43,234 nt of DNA from Flavobacteriia bacterium (lineage in GTDB: Bacteria > Bacteroidota > Bacteroidia > Flavobacteriales > Flavobacteriaceae), in contig RFYP01000003.1 in assembly GCA_009921175.1 (NCBI GenBank), positions 1-43,234 of the forward strand. Direction: 5' to 3'. The notes beneath the pieces are model-generated. The model was not told where the DNA came from and searched no databases. It worked only from the letters and a program-made list of their open reading frames with translations. Below are positions 24,139 through 33,350 of the stretch, piece by piece; within the stretch, counting starts at the first letter, position 1; every line of letters starts with the position of its first letter. The position numbers and the translations under genes were made by a program.

Positions 24139-25296
24139 GTGAAAAAAATTGTGAAAATTATAGGAGGGCTTGTTCTTCTGCTCATTGTTGGACTGTATGC
24201 AACCCGAAAAGATTATTTGCTCAAGGGTGTACGCAACATCTACCTTCGAGGCCATAAAACCGCTTTTTTGGCCGATTATAAGTATTTTGAAAACGACACC
24301 GTTTTTAAAAGTACTGATCCACAACCGTGGCCCAAACACCCGGCCTATAATACCGGATCAGTAGCTGAAAGCCTCGAAGACTACCATCAAAAAACCAAGA
24401 CCGTAGCCTTTGTTGTCATCCAAAACGACAGTGTCCTGTACGAAAAATACTACGAAAACTATGGGCCCGATGCACGTAGCAACTCCTTTTCAATGGTCAA
24501 GAGTATGGTTTCTGCAGCCTTGGGAAAAGCCATCATGGAAGGGGCTATAGAGAGTTTGGATCAACCTGTGATTGATTTTATACCCGAGCTTAAAGGGCCC
24601 TATGCCCAGGAGGTGACCGTCGGAAACCTATCGGCTATGGCTTCGGGACAAAAATGGGACGAGGCCTATTATTCGCCCTTTTCGGTGACAGCCGCCGCCT
24701 ATTTTGTCGACGACCTACCTCAACTCATCCTAGACCAACCCATCGACAGCCCGCCCAATCAAGGGTTTAAATACCTCAGTGGTACCACCCAACTCTTGGG
24801 AATGGTCATCGAAAAAGCAACCGGTCAAAAATTGGCCCAGTATATGACCGAAAAATTTTGGCAGCCTCTCGGGGCCGAACACGATGCCTATTGGCAGGTC
24901 GATAGTTCAGCACAGGGCAACGTCAAAGCCTATTGTTGTTTTGCAAGCAATGCCCTGGATTTTGCCCGTTTTGGCAAGCTCTACAAAGACTTTGGCCGTT
25001 GGGGAACTACCCAGGTTTTGGACTCTACCTTTGTGGCAAAATCCCTTAGCCCAATTTACCCAAACGACCCGGAATATGGCTATGGCTGGTGGCTCGATCA
25101 TTATAAGGAACAGCCCGTTTTTATGATGCGTGGACATCTGGGTCAGTATGTGATTGTCCTGCCTGAGCAAAACACGATTGTCGTTCGATTGGGACATCTT
25201 AAGGGAGACGCCATCCCCGAAAATCCTTTTACGGAAGACATCTATGTCTATATCGATGCAGCACTAGAACTTGTCAATAATGTTGCACAAAATTGA
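24139..25296 (+). CDS. Serine hydrolase of the beta-lactamase (class C) family, membrane-anchored
   Basis: A 385-residue penicillin-binding-protein-like serine hydrolase. Residues 4-21 form an N-terminal membrane anchor. The nucleophile motif SxxK is SMVK (Ser118, Lys121) in NSFSMVKSMVSAALG. YLSGTTQLLGMVIEKATG occupies the second-motif region and RGHLGQYVIVLPE the HxG region. The start codon is GTG at 24139. Members include esterases, D-aminopeptidases and peptidases, and true beta-lactamase activity cannot be claimed from sequence. It overlaps the downstream exonuclease gene by 17 nt. It is unrelated in detail to the other serine hydrolase at 35.8 kb. Confidence 0.87.
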   Translation: MKKIVKIIGGLVLLLIVGLYATRKDYLLKGVRNIYLRGHKTAFLADYKYFENDTVFKSTDPQPWPKHPAYNTGSVAESLEDYHQKTKTVAFVVIQNDSVLYEKYYENYGPDARSNSFSMVKSMVSAALGKAIMEGAIESLDQPVIDFIPELKGPYAQEVTVGNLSAMASGQKWDEAYYSPFSVTAAAYFVDDLPQLILDQPIDSPPNQGFKYLSGTTQLLGMVIEKATGQKLAQYMTEKFWQPLGAEHDAYWQVDSSAQGNVKAYCCFASNALDFARFGKLYKDFGRWGTTQVLDSTFVAKSLSPIYPNDPEYGYGWWLDHYKEQPVFMMRGHLGQYVIVLPEQNTIVVRLGHLKGDAIPENPFTEDIYVYIDAALELVNNVAQN

Positions 25297-25993
25297 CCGG
25301 TCAAACGTTCTTTTTCTCGATATAGAAACAGTTCCCGAAACTTACGAACACCATCAGCTCAGCGAGGAAACCCAACTCCTTTGGGAAGAAAAAACACGGT
25401 ATCAGCGACAAGACGAATCCCCCGAAGATTTTTATCGAAAAGCCGGGATCTGGGCCGAGTTTGGAAAAATCATTTGTATTTCGGTGGGGTATTTTGTCCC
25501 GGGGAAGCGCGATACCCAATTTAGAATCAAAAGTTTTACCGGTCAAGAAGCCGACCTTTTAAAGGAATTTAAAAGCCTGTTGCAACAACATTTTAATAAA
25601 AAAAACCAACGCCTCTGCGCCCATAACGGCAAGGAATTTGATTTTCCGTATATCGCACGGCGCATGCTCAAACATCAAATTGAGTTGCCGGATCAACTTC
25701 AACTTTTTGACAAAAAGCCCTGGGAAATTCCTCACCTAGACACCCTACAACTTTGGCGGTTTGGCGATTACAAACACTATACATCGCTCAAACTGATGGC
25801 GCATGTATTAAACATCCCTTCACCCAAAGACGATATAGACGGCAGCCAAGTCAGTAAAATCTATTATGAAGACCAAAACCTAGAACGTATCGTTGAGTAT
25901 TGTGAGAAAGATACCCTTACCGTTGCCCAGCTTTTTTTGCGCCTTAGAAATGAGCCCCTGATTGAAACACACCAAATCCATTTTTCTCCATGA
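25280..25993 (+). CDS. PolB-like 3'-5' exonuclease (DEDD fold)
   Basis: A 237-residue predicted 3'-5' exonuclease related to the proofreading domain of family B polymerases. The DEDD ligands are visible: Asp14 and Glu16 in VLFLDIETVPE, an aspartate in CAHNGKEFDFPYIARRML, and an aspartate in EYCEKDTLTVAQLF. The track start (TTG 25271) can be replaced by ATG 25280 (MLHKIDRSN). The gene overlaps the serine hydrolase by 17 nt and the ABC ATPase by 4 nt (ATGA). Such proteins are usually free-standing in Bacteroidetes, and their substrate (DNA or RNA) is not established. Confidence 0.88.
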   Translation: MLHKIDRSNVLFLDIETVPETYEHHQLSEETQLLWEEKTRYQRQDESPEDFYRKAGIWAEFGKIICISVGYFVPGKRDTQFRIKSFTGQEADLLKEFKSLLQQHFNKKNQRLCAHNGKEFDFPYIARRMLKHQIELPDQLQLFDKKPWEIPHLDTLQLWRFGDYKHYTSLKLMAHVLNIPSPKDDIDGSQVSKIYYEDQNLERIVEYCEKDTLTVAQLFLRLRNEPLIETHQIHFSP

Positions 25994-27669
25994 AAATAAC
26001 CACCCTTCTCGAAGTCAAAGGCCTCAGCCTTAAAATCGACACAGAAACGGTGGTCAAGTCCATTGATTTTGAAGTGCCCCAAAACCAAATCACCGCCCTG
26101 GTGGGTGCTTCGGGCAGCGGTAAATCACTCACCGCCTTAAGCCTGATGAATATCCAACCTAAGGTGGTGCAAATTCAATGTGAAAAACTCCTGTTTGACG
26201 GAGATAATTTGTTACTCAAAACCCCAAAAGAATGGGAATCCATACGCGGCAATACCCTAGGCATGATTTTTCAAGAGCCACAATCCAGCCTCAACCCCAG
26301 TATGCCCTGTGGCCGACAGGTTAAAGAAGCGCTATTGCAACACCAAACCCTAACTGACAAAGCGGCTAAAGAACAGGTGATTCAGGCCTTTGAAAAAGTA
26401 CAACTCCCTGACCCCGAACGTATCTACACGGCCTATCCGCATCAAATCAGTGGAGGTCAAAAACAGCGTGTGATGATTGCCATGGCGCTGATCAACAACC
26501 CCAAATTATTGATTGCCGACGAACCCACTACAGCCTTGGACGTCACCGTTCAAAAAGAAATTATCGCGCTGCTTAAAAAACTTCAGCAACAACACCGGAT
26601 GAGTGTCTTGTTTATCTCACATGATTTGGAGCTCGTTCGGGTTTTTGCCGATAGGGTATTGGTCATGCAAGACGGTGAAATAGTCGAATCAGGTGCGTGT
26701 GAATCTGTGTTCAACAACCCAAAACACCCCTATACCCAGGGGCTAATCAACGCAAGGCCACCGACCAACAAGCGGCCCGAACGGCTACCGACAATCCATG
26801 ACTTTATCCATAAAACGGTACCGACCAAAAATAGCACAAAAGCACAACGACAAAAGCGGCATCAGGCACTCTATGCACAACCACCATTGCTAGATGTAAA
26901 AGAAGTAGAAAAACGCTATGTATTGGAAGCCCCTTTTTGGAAGAAAAAACCCACCCTACAAGCGGTCAAACCCATGAGCTTTGCACTCTACCCCGGGGAA
27001 ACACTCGGGCTCGTGGGGGAGTCGGGCTGCGGAAAATCGACCCTTGCCCGTGCACTGCTCTTTCTAGACCCACCCAGTTCGGGAACCATTTTGTTCGAGG
27101 GGCAAGCACTCCATGAACTCGAAAAAAAGGAGGTCAAATCACTGCGGAAAAAAATTCAATACATTTTTCAAGACCCTTTTAGTGCGCTGCACCCCCTTAA
27201 AAAAATTGGCCCCGCCATCGAAGAAGTAATCCGTTGGCATTTTGCCCAAAAAACATCGATGGAAATACGCAATCGGTCGTTTGAACTTCTGGAACAGGTA
27301 GGCTTGACCGAGGCCTTTCACCAACGCTATCCCCATGAAATGTCGGGAGGGCAACGCCAACGCGCTGTAATTGCCCGAGCACTGGCCACCGAACCCCTAT
27401 TGATCATTTGTGATGAGGCTGTCGCCGCCCTGGATATTTCGGTCCAAGCGCAGGTCATCAACCTGCTCAAACGCCTTCAAAAAGAATTGGGCATTGCCTA
27501 TTTATTTATTTCACACGATTTAAGCGTAGTCAAGTACCTTGCAGACCGCATCATGGTCATGAACCAAGGCAAATTGGAAGAACTCCAAGAAGCCGATGCC
27601 CTATATGCTAAACCTCAAAAAGCCTACACCAAAAAACTTATCGCTGCACGACCATCAAAGAGCGACTAA
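25990..27669 (+). CDS. Fused double ABC ATPase, peptide/nickel (DppD-DppF, YejF-like) type
   Basis: A 559-residue protein with two complete ABC ATPase domains that would power an oligopeptide-type importer. Domain 1 (about 5-260) has Walker A GASGSGKS, signature ISGGQKQR, Walker B LLIADEP and ISHDLELV. It ends in the oligopeptide-type motif [12 protein letters not shown]. Domain 2 (about 300-555) has [17 protein letters not shown] and [13 protein letters not shown], where the usual proline after the glutamate is alanine. The catalytic glutamates are retained. No permease or binding protein is in the window, so this is an orphan ATPase. It overlaps the exonuclease gene by 4 nt. Confidence 0.93.
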   Translation: MKITTLLEVKGLSLKIDTETVVKSIDFEVPQNQITALVGASGSGKSLTALSLMNIQPKVVQIQCEKLLFDGDNLLLKTPKEWESIRGNTLGMIFQEPQSSLNPSMPCGRQVKEALLQHQTLTDKAAKEQVIQAFEKVQLPDPERIYTAYPHQISGGQKQRVMIAMALINNPKLLIADEPTTALDVTVQKEIIALLKKLQQQHRMSVLFISHDLELVRVFADRVLVMQDGEIVESGACESVFNNPKHPYTQGLINARPPTNKRPERLPTIHDFIHKTVPTKNSTKAQRQKRHQALYAQPPLLDVKEVEKRYVLEAPFWKKKPTLQAVKPMSFALYPGETLGLVGESGCGKSTLARALLFLDPPSSGTILFEGQALHELEKKEVKSLRKKIQYIFQDPFSALHPLKKIGPAIEEVIRWHFAQKTSMEIRNRSFELLEQVGLTEAFHQRYPHEMSGGQRQRAVIARALATEPLLIICDEAVAALDISVQAQVINLLKRLQKELGIAYLFISHDLSVVKYLADRIMVMNQGKLEELQEADALYAKPQKAYTKKLIAARPSKSD

Positions 27670-27670
27670 A

Positions 27671-28708
27671 TTAGACAGCCGGGTTGGGAATTTGGTTGTG
27701 AATCTTATCAATCTCCTGCAATACCTGTTCTGAAAGTGTGTACTGGTAGGCATCAATGTTTTCTTTGAGCTGCTCCAAGTTTGTCGCGCCGATAATATTA
27801 CTGGTCACAAAAGAACGGCTCTTGACAAAAGCCAAGGCTAAGGCCGTTAGACTCAGTCCATGATCTTCTGCTAGTTGAAGATAGTATGCAGTGGCCTCAG
27901 CAGCTTGTGGGCTACTGTATCGGCTAAACCTGGGGAAAAGGGTCAATCGGGCCTTTTCGGGGAGCTTTCCACCCAAGTATTTTCCGGTCAACACACCAAA
28001 TCCAAGCGGAGAATAGGCCAGCAGGCCTACGGATTCACGGTGGCAAATTTCTGAAAGTCCGGTTTCAAATTCACGACAAAGCAGGGAATAGGCATTTTGT
28101 ATAGTAATCATCCGGGGCAGATTCGACCCGGCAGCATCCAAAAATCGCATCATCCCCCAGGGAGTCTCATTAGACACACCGATATGCCGTATTTTACCGC
28201 ATTTGATATTTTCTTCTAGGGCAGACAAAACCGCCTCAAAATTTTCGACCCAAGGATCGTTGGGGTCATACACAAATCCACGTTGTCCAAAACGATTGCT
28301 GTTGCGCTCGGGCCAATGCAATTGGTAAAGGTCGATATAGTCGGTTTTTAGGCGTTTTAAACTGTTGTTGATTGCTTCGTTGATATGCGCTTTGGAAAAA
28401 CTTAAGTTTTCACGTATGTGCTTGGTATAGTCTCCCGGGCCAGCGACTTTGGAGGCCAAAATCACTTGGTCTCGCTTTCCGGATTGTTGAAACCAATTCC
28501 CGATAATACGTTCGGTTTCGCCCTGAGTTTGGGCATTGGCCGGAACCGGGTAAAGCTCGGCGGTATCAAAAAAATTGACGCCTCGATCCAGCGCATAATC
28601 CATCTGTTCAAACCCTTCGGCTTGGGTGTTCTGGTTGCCAAAGGTCATAGTGCCCAAGCAAATCGAACTGACTTTAAGGTCAGTATGCGGTAAAAAAGTG
28701 TAATCCAT
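27671..28708 (-). CDS. Aldo/keto reductase, Tas-like
   Basis: A 345-residue NADP(H)-dependent oxidoreductase of the aldo/keto reductase superfamily. The catalytic tetrad is visible: Asp and Tyr in NFFDTAELYP, Lys in ILASKVAGPG and His in LYQLHWPERN. The split PVPANAQTQGETERIIG after the tyrosine and the LHWPERNSNRFGQ loop resemble E. coli Tas. The physiological substrate is unknown. ATG 28708 is preferred to the track's TTG at 28711. It lies 4 nt downstream of the OmpA-like gene and one nucleotide from the convergent ABC gene stop. Confidence 0.92.
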   Translation of the reverse strand: MDYTFLPHTDLKVSSICLGTMTFGNQNTQAEGFEQMDYALDRGVNFFDTAELYPVPANAQTQGETERIIGNWFQQSGKRDQVILASKVAGPGDYTKHIRENLSFSKAHINEAINNSLKRLKTDYIDLYQLHWPERNSNRFGQRGFVYDPNDPWVENFEAVLSALEENIKCGKIRHIGVSNETPWGMMRFLDAAGSNLPRMITIQNAYSLLCREFETGLSEICHRESVGLLAYSPLGFGVLTGKYLGGKLPEKARLTLFPRFSRYSSPQAAEATAYYLQLAEDHGLSLTALALAFVKSRSFVTSNIIGATNLEQLKENIDAYQYTLSEQVLQEIDKIHNQIPNPAV

Positions 28709-28712
28709 CAAG

Positions 28713-29609
28713 CTAATCGTTGGTCTTTAGAAGTTGTGTAATTTCGTCCAATTGTGGGCTAAGTACGACTTCTATCCGTCGATTGGCAGCGCGACCTTCG
28801 GGGGTGGTATTGGGCCCTACCGGCAGGTATTCGCCCCGGCCCGCTGCAGTAAGATTTTGGGGTAATATTTGATCGTTTTCTAACAAGAGGTTAACGATAG
28901 AGGTGGCTCGTTTGGTGGACAAATCCCAGTTGCCTTTTAGTAGGCCTTTGCCGCTGTAGGGCACGTTGTCCGTATGGCCTTCGATCAAAATCGTGATGTC
29001 GGGGTTGTCGGCCAATACGGTTCCCAATTGCCGAACCGCTTCTTTGCCTGCCGTCCCGACAGTCCAACTACCCGACTCAAACAAGAGCTTGTTTTCCATA
29101 GACACATAGACTTTGCCGTTGCGTTGTTCGACCGTCAATCCCTTACCCTCAAAATTGAGCAATGCGTCCGAAAGGGCCTTTTTAAGGTTTTGCATACTTT
29201 GCTCCTGGGCATTGATCAAGTCTTCTAGCTCCGACAAGCGTTGTTCTCTTTGGGTGAGCTGTCCTTCCTTTTCGGCTATCTGCGCCAAAAGCTCTTGGTT
29301 TTCCGCTATACGGGCTTTTAATGCCGTATCGCTTTTATCAGCCAGGGCTTTGTAATCTTCCTCCAGCTGTGCGTGGACCGCTTGGAGGCTGTGCAAACTG
29401 TCTTGGGCCGATTGTGCTTCCAGGCTTTTTTGAGCCAATTGACTGGTCAACAAATCGGTGGATTGTAAAAGCGAATCATTGACCTTTTGCAGGGCGTTTA
29501 ATTCGGTTTTGGTGGTGGCATACCGAGTTTCTAAGGCGTTAAAAACCGAAGAGGAGACACAGCTTATTTGGCTTAAAGCGATCAAAAATAAAAGCGTGAT
29601 TTTTTTCAT
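28713..29609 (-). CDS. OmpA-family peptidoglycan-binding lipoprotein with coiled coil
   Basis: A 298-residue outer-membrane lipoprotein linking membrane to cell wall. The signal peptide ends in the lipobox LSQISC (Cys17). Residues of about 25-150 are a long glutamine/glutamate/leucine-rich coiled coil. Residues of about 165-290 form an OmpA-like domain with ILIEGHTDNVPYSGKGL, NWDLSTKRATSIVNLLLE and GRGEYLPVGPNTTPEGRAANRRIEVVL. These contain the aspartate and arginine that bind diaminopimelate in the family. It is flanked by the exonuclease III gene (1 nt) and the aldo/keto reductase gene (4 nt), so all three probably share a transcript. Confidence 0.92.
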   Translation of the reverse strand: MKKITLLFLIALSQISCVSSSVFNALETRYATTKTELNALQKVNDSLLQSTDLLTSQLAQKSLEAQSAQDSLHSLQAVHAQLEEDYKALADKSDTALKARIAENQELLAQIAEKEGQLTQREQRLSELEDLINAQEQSMQNLKKALSDALLNFEGKGLTVEQRNGKVYVSMENKLLFESGSWTVGTAGKEAVRQLGTVLADNPDITILIEGHTDNVPYSGKGLLKGNWDLSTKRATSIVNLLLENDQILPQNLTAAGRGEYLPVGPNTTPEGRAANRRIEVVLSPQLDEITQLLKTND

Positions 29610-29610
29610 T

Positions 29611-30375
29611 TTAGTGAAGATTTAGTTCAACGCCCACCGGGCAATGGTCCGAGTGTTTGGCTTCGGGGAGTATAAAGGATTTTGAAATCTGATTTTCTAA
29701 AGCGGCGGCAACCAAGGCATAATCTATCCGCCAGCCTTTGTTGTTGGCACGGGCATTGGCCCGATAGCTCCACCAACTGTAGTGGTGAGGATGAGGGTTG
29801 AGGTGTCGAAAAGAATCGATAAATCCTGAACGGAGAAAACCGTCAAGCCAGGCGCGTTCTTCGGGTAAAAATCCCGAAACCGTTTTGTTGCGTACCGGGT
29901 CATGTATGTCGATGGCCTGGTGACAAATATTATAATCGCCGCAGATGACTAGGTTGGGAATTTCTTTTTTAAGGCGGTTGATATAGGCCTGAAATTCATC
30001 CATAAATTGAAATTTATACGCCAAACGGTCGGTATTGGTTCCCGAGGGCAAATACAAACTGATGATGGATACTCCTTTAAAGTCCACACGCAGCACCCGC
30101 CCCTCAAAATCCATTTGGTCAATTCCGGTACCATAGGTCACCGCTAGGGGGGTATTTTTCGTCAATATCGCTACCCCGCTATACCCCTTTTTTTGGGCCG
30201 AAAACCAATAGTGCTCATAGCCCATTTTTTCGAAAATAGACGTATCGACCTGTTCTTGCATAGCCTTGGTCTCTTGCAGACACAAGACATCGGGCTGGGC
30301 AGCCGTCAGCCAAGTTTCAAACCCTTTGTTCAGTGCAGCACGAATTCCGTTGACGTTGTAGGAAATTATTTTCAT
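29611..30375 (-). CDS. Exodeoxyribonuclease III / AP endonuclease
   Basis: A 254-residue ExoIII-type enzyme that incises DNA at abasic sites and degrades from 3' ends in base-excision repair. The metal and catalytic residues are in place: Asn in SYNVNGIRAAL, Glu in CLQETK, Asp/Asn in ICGDYNICH, and Asp-His in KHSDHCPVGVEL. GYSGVAILTK is the conserved active-site strand. Length is canonical. It heads the minus unit with the OmpA lipoprotein gene 1 nt downstream. It is divergent from the small beta-barrel-like gene across a 67-nt gap with no exact -7 element. Confidence 0.95.
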   Translation of the reverse strand: MKIISYNVNGIRAALNKGFETWLTAAQPDVLCLQETKAMQEQVDTSIFEKMGYEHYWFSAQKKGYSGVAILTKNTPLAVTYGTGIDQMDFEGRVLRVDFKGVSIISLYLPSGTNTDRLAYKFQFMDEFQAYINRLKKEIPNLVICGDYNICHQAIDIHDPVRNKTVSGFLPEERAWLDGFLRSGFIDSFRHLNPHPHHYSWWSYRANARANNKGWRIDYALVAAALENQISKSFILPEAKHSDHCPVGVELNLH

Positions 30376-30442
30376 CGAACACTAAAATACAATTTGTTTT
30401 CGTTACTTTATAAAGCATAGCAACATCCTAAATCCCAAACCT

Positions 30443-31033
30443 ATGAACAATACACGCACATTCAACCGGCTATTTAAAAGAAGTAGTCTACTTATTGCCT
30501 GTCTATTTTTTGGCCTGGCCTATGGGCAAAATACCGCAAGCAAGGACAGCTTGAATCCCACCTATGAGTTACGGCTGGATATTTTCCAATTGGTCATACT
30601 TCCGGGGATAGAGCTTAGTTACGAACGCTTTATCGATGATTTATCGAGTTGGGGCGTTACGGGTTTCTACAATTTTGACGCAAAATTTTACAAAGGATAC
30701 CGCTTTGAAAATTTTGAAATTCCCCCCTATTACCGGGTGTATTTTCGTCAAAAAAAAGCTCAAAATTCAGGGCTATTTGTACAGCCTTTTTTAAGCCTGG
30801 TCAAGGGAGAGTACGATGTTTACCAAAATGATTATCCCTTTTATTCTGGCAATGATTTTTTTGGATTTGCCGGAGGGGCACTGATTGGTTTTAAATGGAT
30901 AAACCAAAAGCGTTTTTCCTTTGAAATCCATGCGGGTGTGGGGCGTTATTTTAAATTCGACTCAGAAAATGACTCCTTCCAGGAAGGCACCGCCTACCCG
31001 CGTATCAGTTTTGCCATCGGTAAGCGATTTTAA
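30443..31033 (+). CDS. Predicted exported outer-membrane beta-barrel-like protein
   Basis: A 196-residue protein I do not recognise at family level. A signal peptide is evident (about residues 13-28, LLIACLFFGLAYGQ). The mature part alternates aromatic and hydrophobic residues in beta-strand-like segments (YELRLDIFQLVILPGIELSYERF, RFSFEIHAGVGRYFKF) and ends in phenylalanine (ISFAIGKRF). Both features are typical of small outer-membrane barrels. DUF3575-type barrels are a possible home. The stop overlaps the convergent glyS stop by 4 nt. No operon partner is present. Confidence 0.7.
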   Translation: MNNTRTFNRLFKRSSLLIACLFFGLAYGQNTASKDSLNPTYELRLDIFQLVILPGIELSYERFIDDLSSWGVTGFYNFDAKFYKGYRFENFEIPPYYRVYFRQKKAQNSGLFVQPFLSLVKGEYDVYQNDYPFYSGNDFFGFAGGALIGFKWINQKRFSFEIHAGVGRYFKFDSENDSFQEGTAYPRISFAIGKRF

Positions 31034-32571
31034 CGTTTAAGCAACCACTGCTTGGGGTTGACTTTGGCCGCCAATAGTGCTGGTATTTCGGCCATAGACA
31101 CCCGTTGCTGCTCCATACTGTCACGGTCACGTAGGGTAACCGTTTGGTCCTCAAGCGACTGATGATCTACTGTAATACAAAAGGGGGTTCCCAAAGCGTC
31201 TTGACGGCGGTAACGTCGTCCGACAGCATCTTTTTCGTCATAAACCGTGGCCATATCCCATTTGAGCATATCGACCAATTGCCGAGCCTGCTCAGGAAGT
31301 CCGTCTTTTTTGACCAAGGGCAAAACGGCCACTTTGGTTGGCGCCAGTACGGCAGGGAGTTTAAGTACCGTTCGGGTATTGCCATCTTCTAGGGTTTCTT
31401 CGGTAAAGGCATGTGAGAAAACTGCCAAAAACATACGGTCTAGTCCGATGGAAGTTTCCAACACATAGGGTGTGTAACTTTCGTTGCGATCGGGGTCAAA
31501 ATATTTAAGCTTTTTACCGGCGTATTTCTCGTGATTGCTCAAGTCAAAGTCGGTACGGGAATGTATTCCCTCCAATTCTTTAAAACCAAAGGGAAATTTA
31601 AACTCGATATCACAGGCTGCATCGGCATAATGGGCCAATTTTTCGTGGTCGTGAAAACGGTAATTTTCGGCAGGAATCCCCAGACTTAAGTGCCAGTTTA
31701 GGCGGGTTTTTTTCCAGTGTTGGTGCCATTCTTTTTGGGAGCCGGGCGGGATAAAGAACTGCATTTCCATTTGCTCAAATTCGCGCATGCGAAATATAAA
31801 TTGGCGGGCAATAATTTCGTTGCGAAATGCTTTTCCGGTTTGGGCTATACCAAAAGGCAGTTTCATCCTTCCGGTTTTTTGGACATTGAGGAAATTGACA
31901 AAAATCCCCTGGGCCGTTTCGGGTCTAAGGTACAAGTCCATCGCTGTAGCGGCAGAGGCCCCCAGCTTGGTGCCAAACATCAAATTAAATTGCTTGACTT
32001 CGGTCCAGTTGCGCGAACCCGACTCGGGACAGGCAATTTCCAATTCTTCGATTAGGGCCTTGACATCGTCCAAATCCTCTTTTTCGAGCGATTGCCCCAG
32101 GCGTTTAAGAATCGAGTCTGCTTTTTCTTGATAGGCTATAACACGGGGATTGGTAGCGACAAACTGTGCCTGGTCAAATTGGTCGCCAAAACGCTTGGCT
32201 GCCTTGGTAATTTCCTTCTCGATTTTGGCTTCGATTTTGGCCACATAATCTTCTACCAAAACATCGGCACGGTATCTTTTTTTGGAGTCTTTATTGTCAA
32301 TCAGCGGGTCGTTAAAGGCATCGACATGGCCCGAGGCTTTCCAAGTAGTGGGATGCATAAAGATGGCGGCATCGATCCCCACGATGTTGTCGTGCAGTTG
32401 CACCATCGATTTCCACCAGTATTCGCGTATGTTATTTTTGAGTGCTACGCCATTTTGTCCGTAGTCGTACACCGCACTTAGTCCGTCGTATATTTCGCTC
32501 GAAGGAAAAACAAAGCCGTATTCCTTGGCATGTGCGATGATTTTTTTAAAAGTATCGTTGTCGTTTGCCAT
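31030..32571 (-). CDS. glyS: Glycyl-tRNA synthetase, homodimeric class II type
   Basis: A 513-residue alpha2-type glycyl-tRNA synthetase, the form shared with eukaryotes, archaea and some bacteria, not the alpha2beta2 GlyQS type. Diagnostic motifs are YGFVFPSSEIYDG near the N-terminus, LRPETAQGIFVNF (motif 2 region), FRMREFEQMEMQFF, YVLETSIGLDRMFLAVF (motif 3) and the anticodon-binding C-terminal domain (KVAVLPLVKKDGL). The track ORF starts 44 codons too early. ATG 32571 (MANDNDTFKK) is the natural start and lies directly behind a -33/-7 promoter. The stop overlaps the preceding convergent gene by 4 nt. Confidence 0.96.
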   Translation of the reverse strand: MANDNDTFKKIIAHAKEYGFVFPSSEIYDGLSAVYDYGQNGVALKNNIREYWWKSMVQLHDNIVGIDAAIFMHPTTWKASGHVDAFNDPLIDNKDSKKRYRADVLVEDYVAKIEAKIEKEITKAAKRFGDQFDQAQFVATNPRVIAYQEKADSILKRLGQSLEKEDLDDVKALIEELEIACPESGSRNWTEVKQFNLMFGTKLGASAATAMDLYLRPETAQGIFVNFLNVQKTGRMKLPFGIAQTGKAFRNEIIARQFIFRMREFEQMEMQFFIPPGSQKEWHQHWKKTRLNWHLSLGIPAENYRFHDHEKLAHYADAACDIEFKFPFGFKELEGIHSRTDFDLSNHEKYAGKKLKYFDPDRNESYTPYVLETSIGLDRMFLAVFSHAFTEETLEDGNTRTVLKLPAVLAPTKVAVLPLVKKDGLPEQARQLVDMLKWDMATVYDEKDAVGRRYRRQDALGTPFCITVDHQSLEDQTVTLRDRDSMEQQRVSMAEIPALLAAKVNPKQWLLKR

Positions 32572-32575
32572 GCCG

Positions 32576-32604
32576 CAAAAATACTTATTTTTAAACCTCC
32601 TCAA
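32576..32604 (-). promoter_or_regulatory. glyS promoter, predicted leaderless
   Basis: On the minus strand TTG (complement of 32602-32604), an 18-nt spacer and TATTTTTG (complement of 32576-32583) match both Bacteroidetes boxes. Only four bases (CGGC) separate the -7 box from the ATG. The start site should therefore fall at or next to the start codon, giving a leaderless or nearly leaderless mRNA. Confidence 0.6.
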
Positions 32605-32613
32605 GTCCAATCC

Positions 32614-33312
32614 ATGAAAAAAACGGCAAGCTCTTTTTGGTCTTCCCTGTGGCAACTGTTTTTTCCTCCACTGTGTTACAGCTGTGGTCGGGTACTGCAA
32701 CACTATGAAAATACCCTCTGCCTCCAGTGTGAAATCAGCCTAACGGAAAGTCATTTTGCCCCAGACAAACCCAACCCCATGCAACAACGATTGGCTGAGC
32801 ATGTCCCTGTGGAATTCGCAACTGCCCTTTTTTTGTTTTATCCCCAAGGGAAAATTGAACAGTTGCTTTACCAACTCAAATACAAAGGACAAGAAAAGTT
32901 AAGTGCTTATTTTGGTTGTTGGGCGGCCAGGGAATTACCTCCGACTTTGTTTCGCCAATGTACGGCCGTGATCCCAATGCCCTTGCATACCAAGCGACAA
33001 CGCAAACGCGGCTACAATCAGGTGCAGGGATTTGCCGAAAAATGGGCCACCGACTTGGGTATCCCCCTAAGAAACGATGTGGTTTGGCGCAAGAAAAACA
33101 CCCGACAACTGGCCAGCGGAAAGGTCAAAAACCGTTGGGAAGAAGTACAGGATGCCTTTGTGCTCTATCCAATCACCGAAATGTCTGACAATCATTGGTT
33201 GTTGGTTGACGATGTGATGACCAGCGGCGCTTCGCTCTGTGCCTGTGCCAAAACCCTCTTGCAGATTCCCCGTTCAAAAATCAGCATTGTCACCATTGCC
33301 TATAGGAAGTAA
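32614..33312 (+). CDS. ComF family protein (zinc ribbon plus phosphoribosyltransferase domain)
   Basis: A 232-residue protein related to ComFC, which assists DNA uptake or processing in naturally competent bacteria; the precise activity is unknown. An N-terminal four-cysteine knuckle is visible (Cys21, Cys24, Cys36, Cys39 in CYSCGRVLQHYENTLCLQC). The type I phosphoribosyltransferase PRPP loop is LLVDDVMTSGASL. PMPLHTKRQRKRGYNQVQGFAE and RKKNTRQLASGKVKNRWEEV match the family. ATG 32614 is chosen because the track's upstream start overlaps glyS and precedes the family's usual N-terminus. No other competence gene is near. Confidence 0.93.
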   Translation: MKKTASSFWSSLWQLFFPPLCYSCGRVLQHYENTLCLQCEISLTESHFAPDKPNPMQQRLAEHVPVEFATALFLFYPQGKIEQLLYQLKYKGQEKLSAYFGCWAARELPPTLFRQCTAVIPMPLHTKRQRKRGYNQVQGFAEKWATDLGIPLRNDVVWRKKNTRQLASGKVKNRWEEVQDAFVLYPITEMSDNHWLLVDDVMTSGASLCACAKTLLQIPRSKISIVTIAYRK

Positions 33313-33326
33313 GTAGAATATTGTAT

Positions 33327-33334
33327 TATTTTTG
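33327..33334 (+). promoter_or_regulatory. -7 element of the Big_5 lipoprotein gene
   Basis: TATTTTTG is an exact TAnnTTTG match, ending 16 nt before ATG 33351. The nearest upstream TTG (33296-33298) is 28 nt away, longer than usual. A promoter here would make the lipoprotein gene independent of comF. Confidence 0.4.
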
Positions 33335-33350
33335 TGGCAGAGTCCATCGC

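Noticed and set aside
24139-25296. Antibiotic-resistance beta-lactamase (also considered for 35775-36929)
   Set aside because: The fold and SxxK motif are shared with esterases and peptidases; nothing in either gene specifies beta-lactam hydrolysis.
32572-32703. 44-residue N-terminal extension of GlyRS in the track
   Set aside because: It runs through the glyS promoter and into the divergent comF gene; MANDNDTFKK is the normal start.
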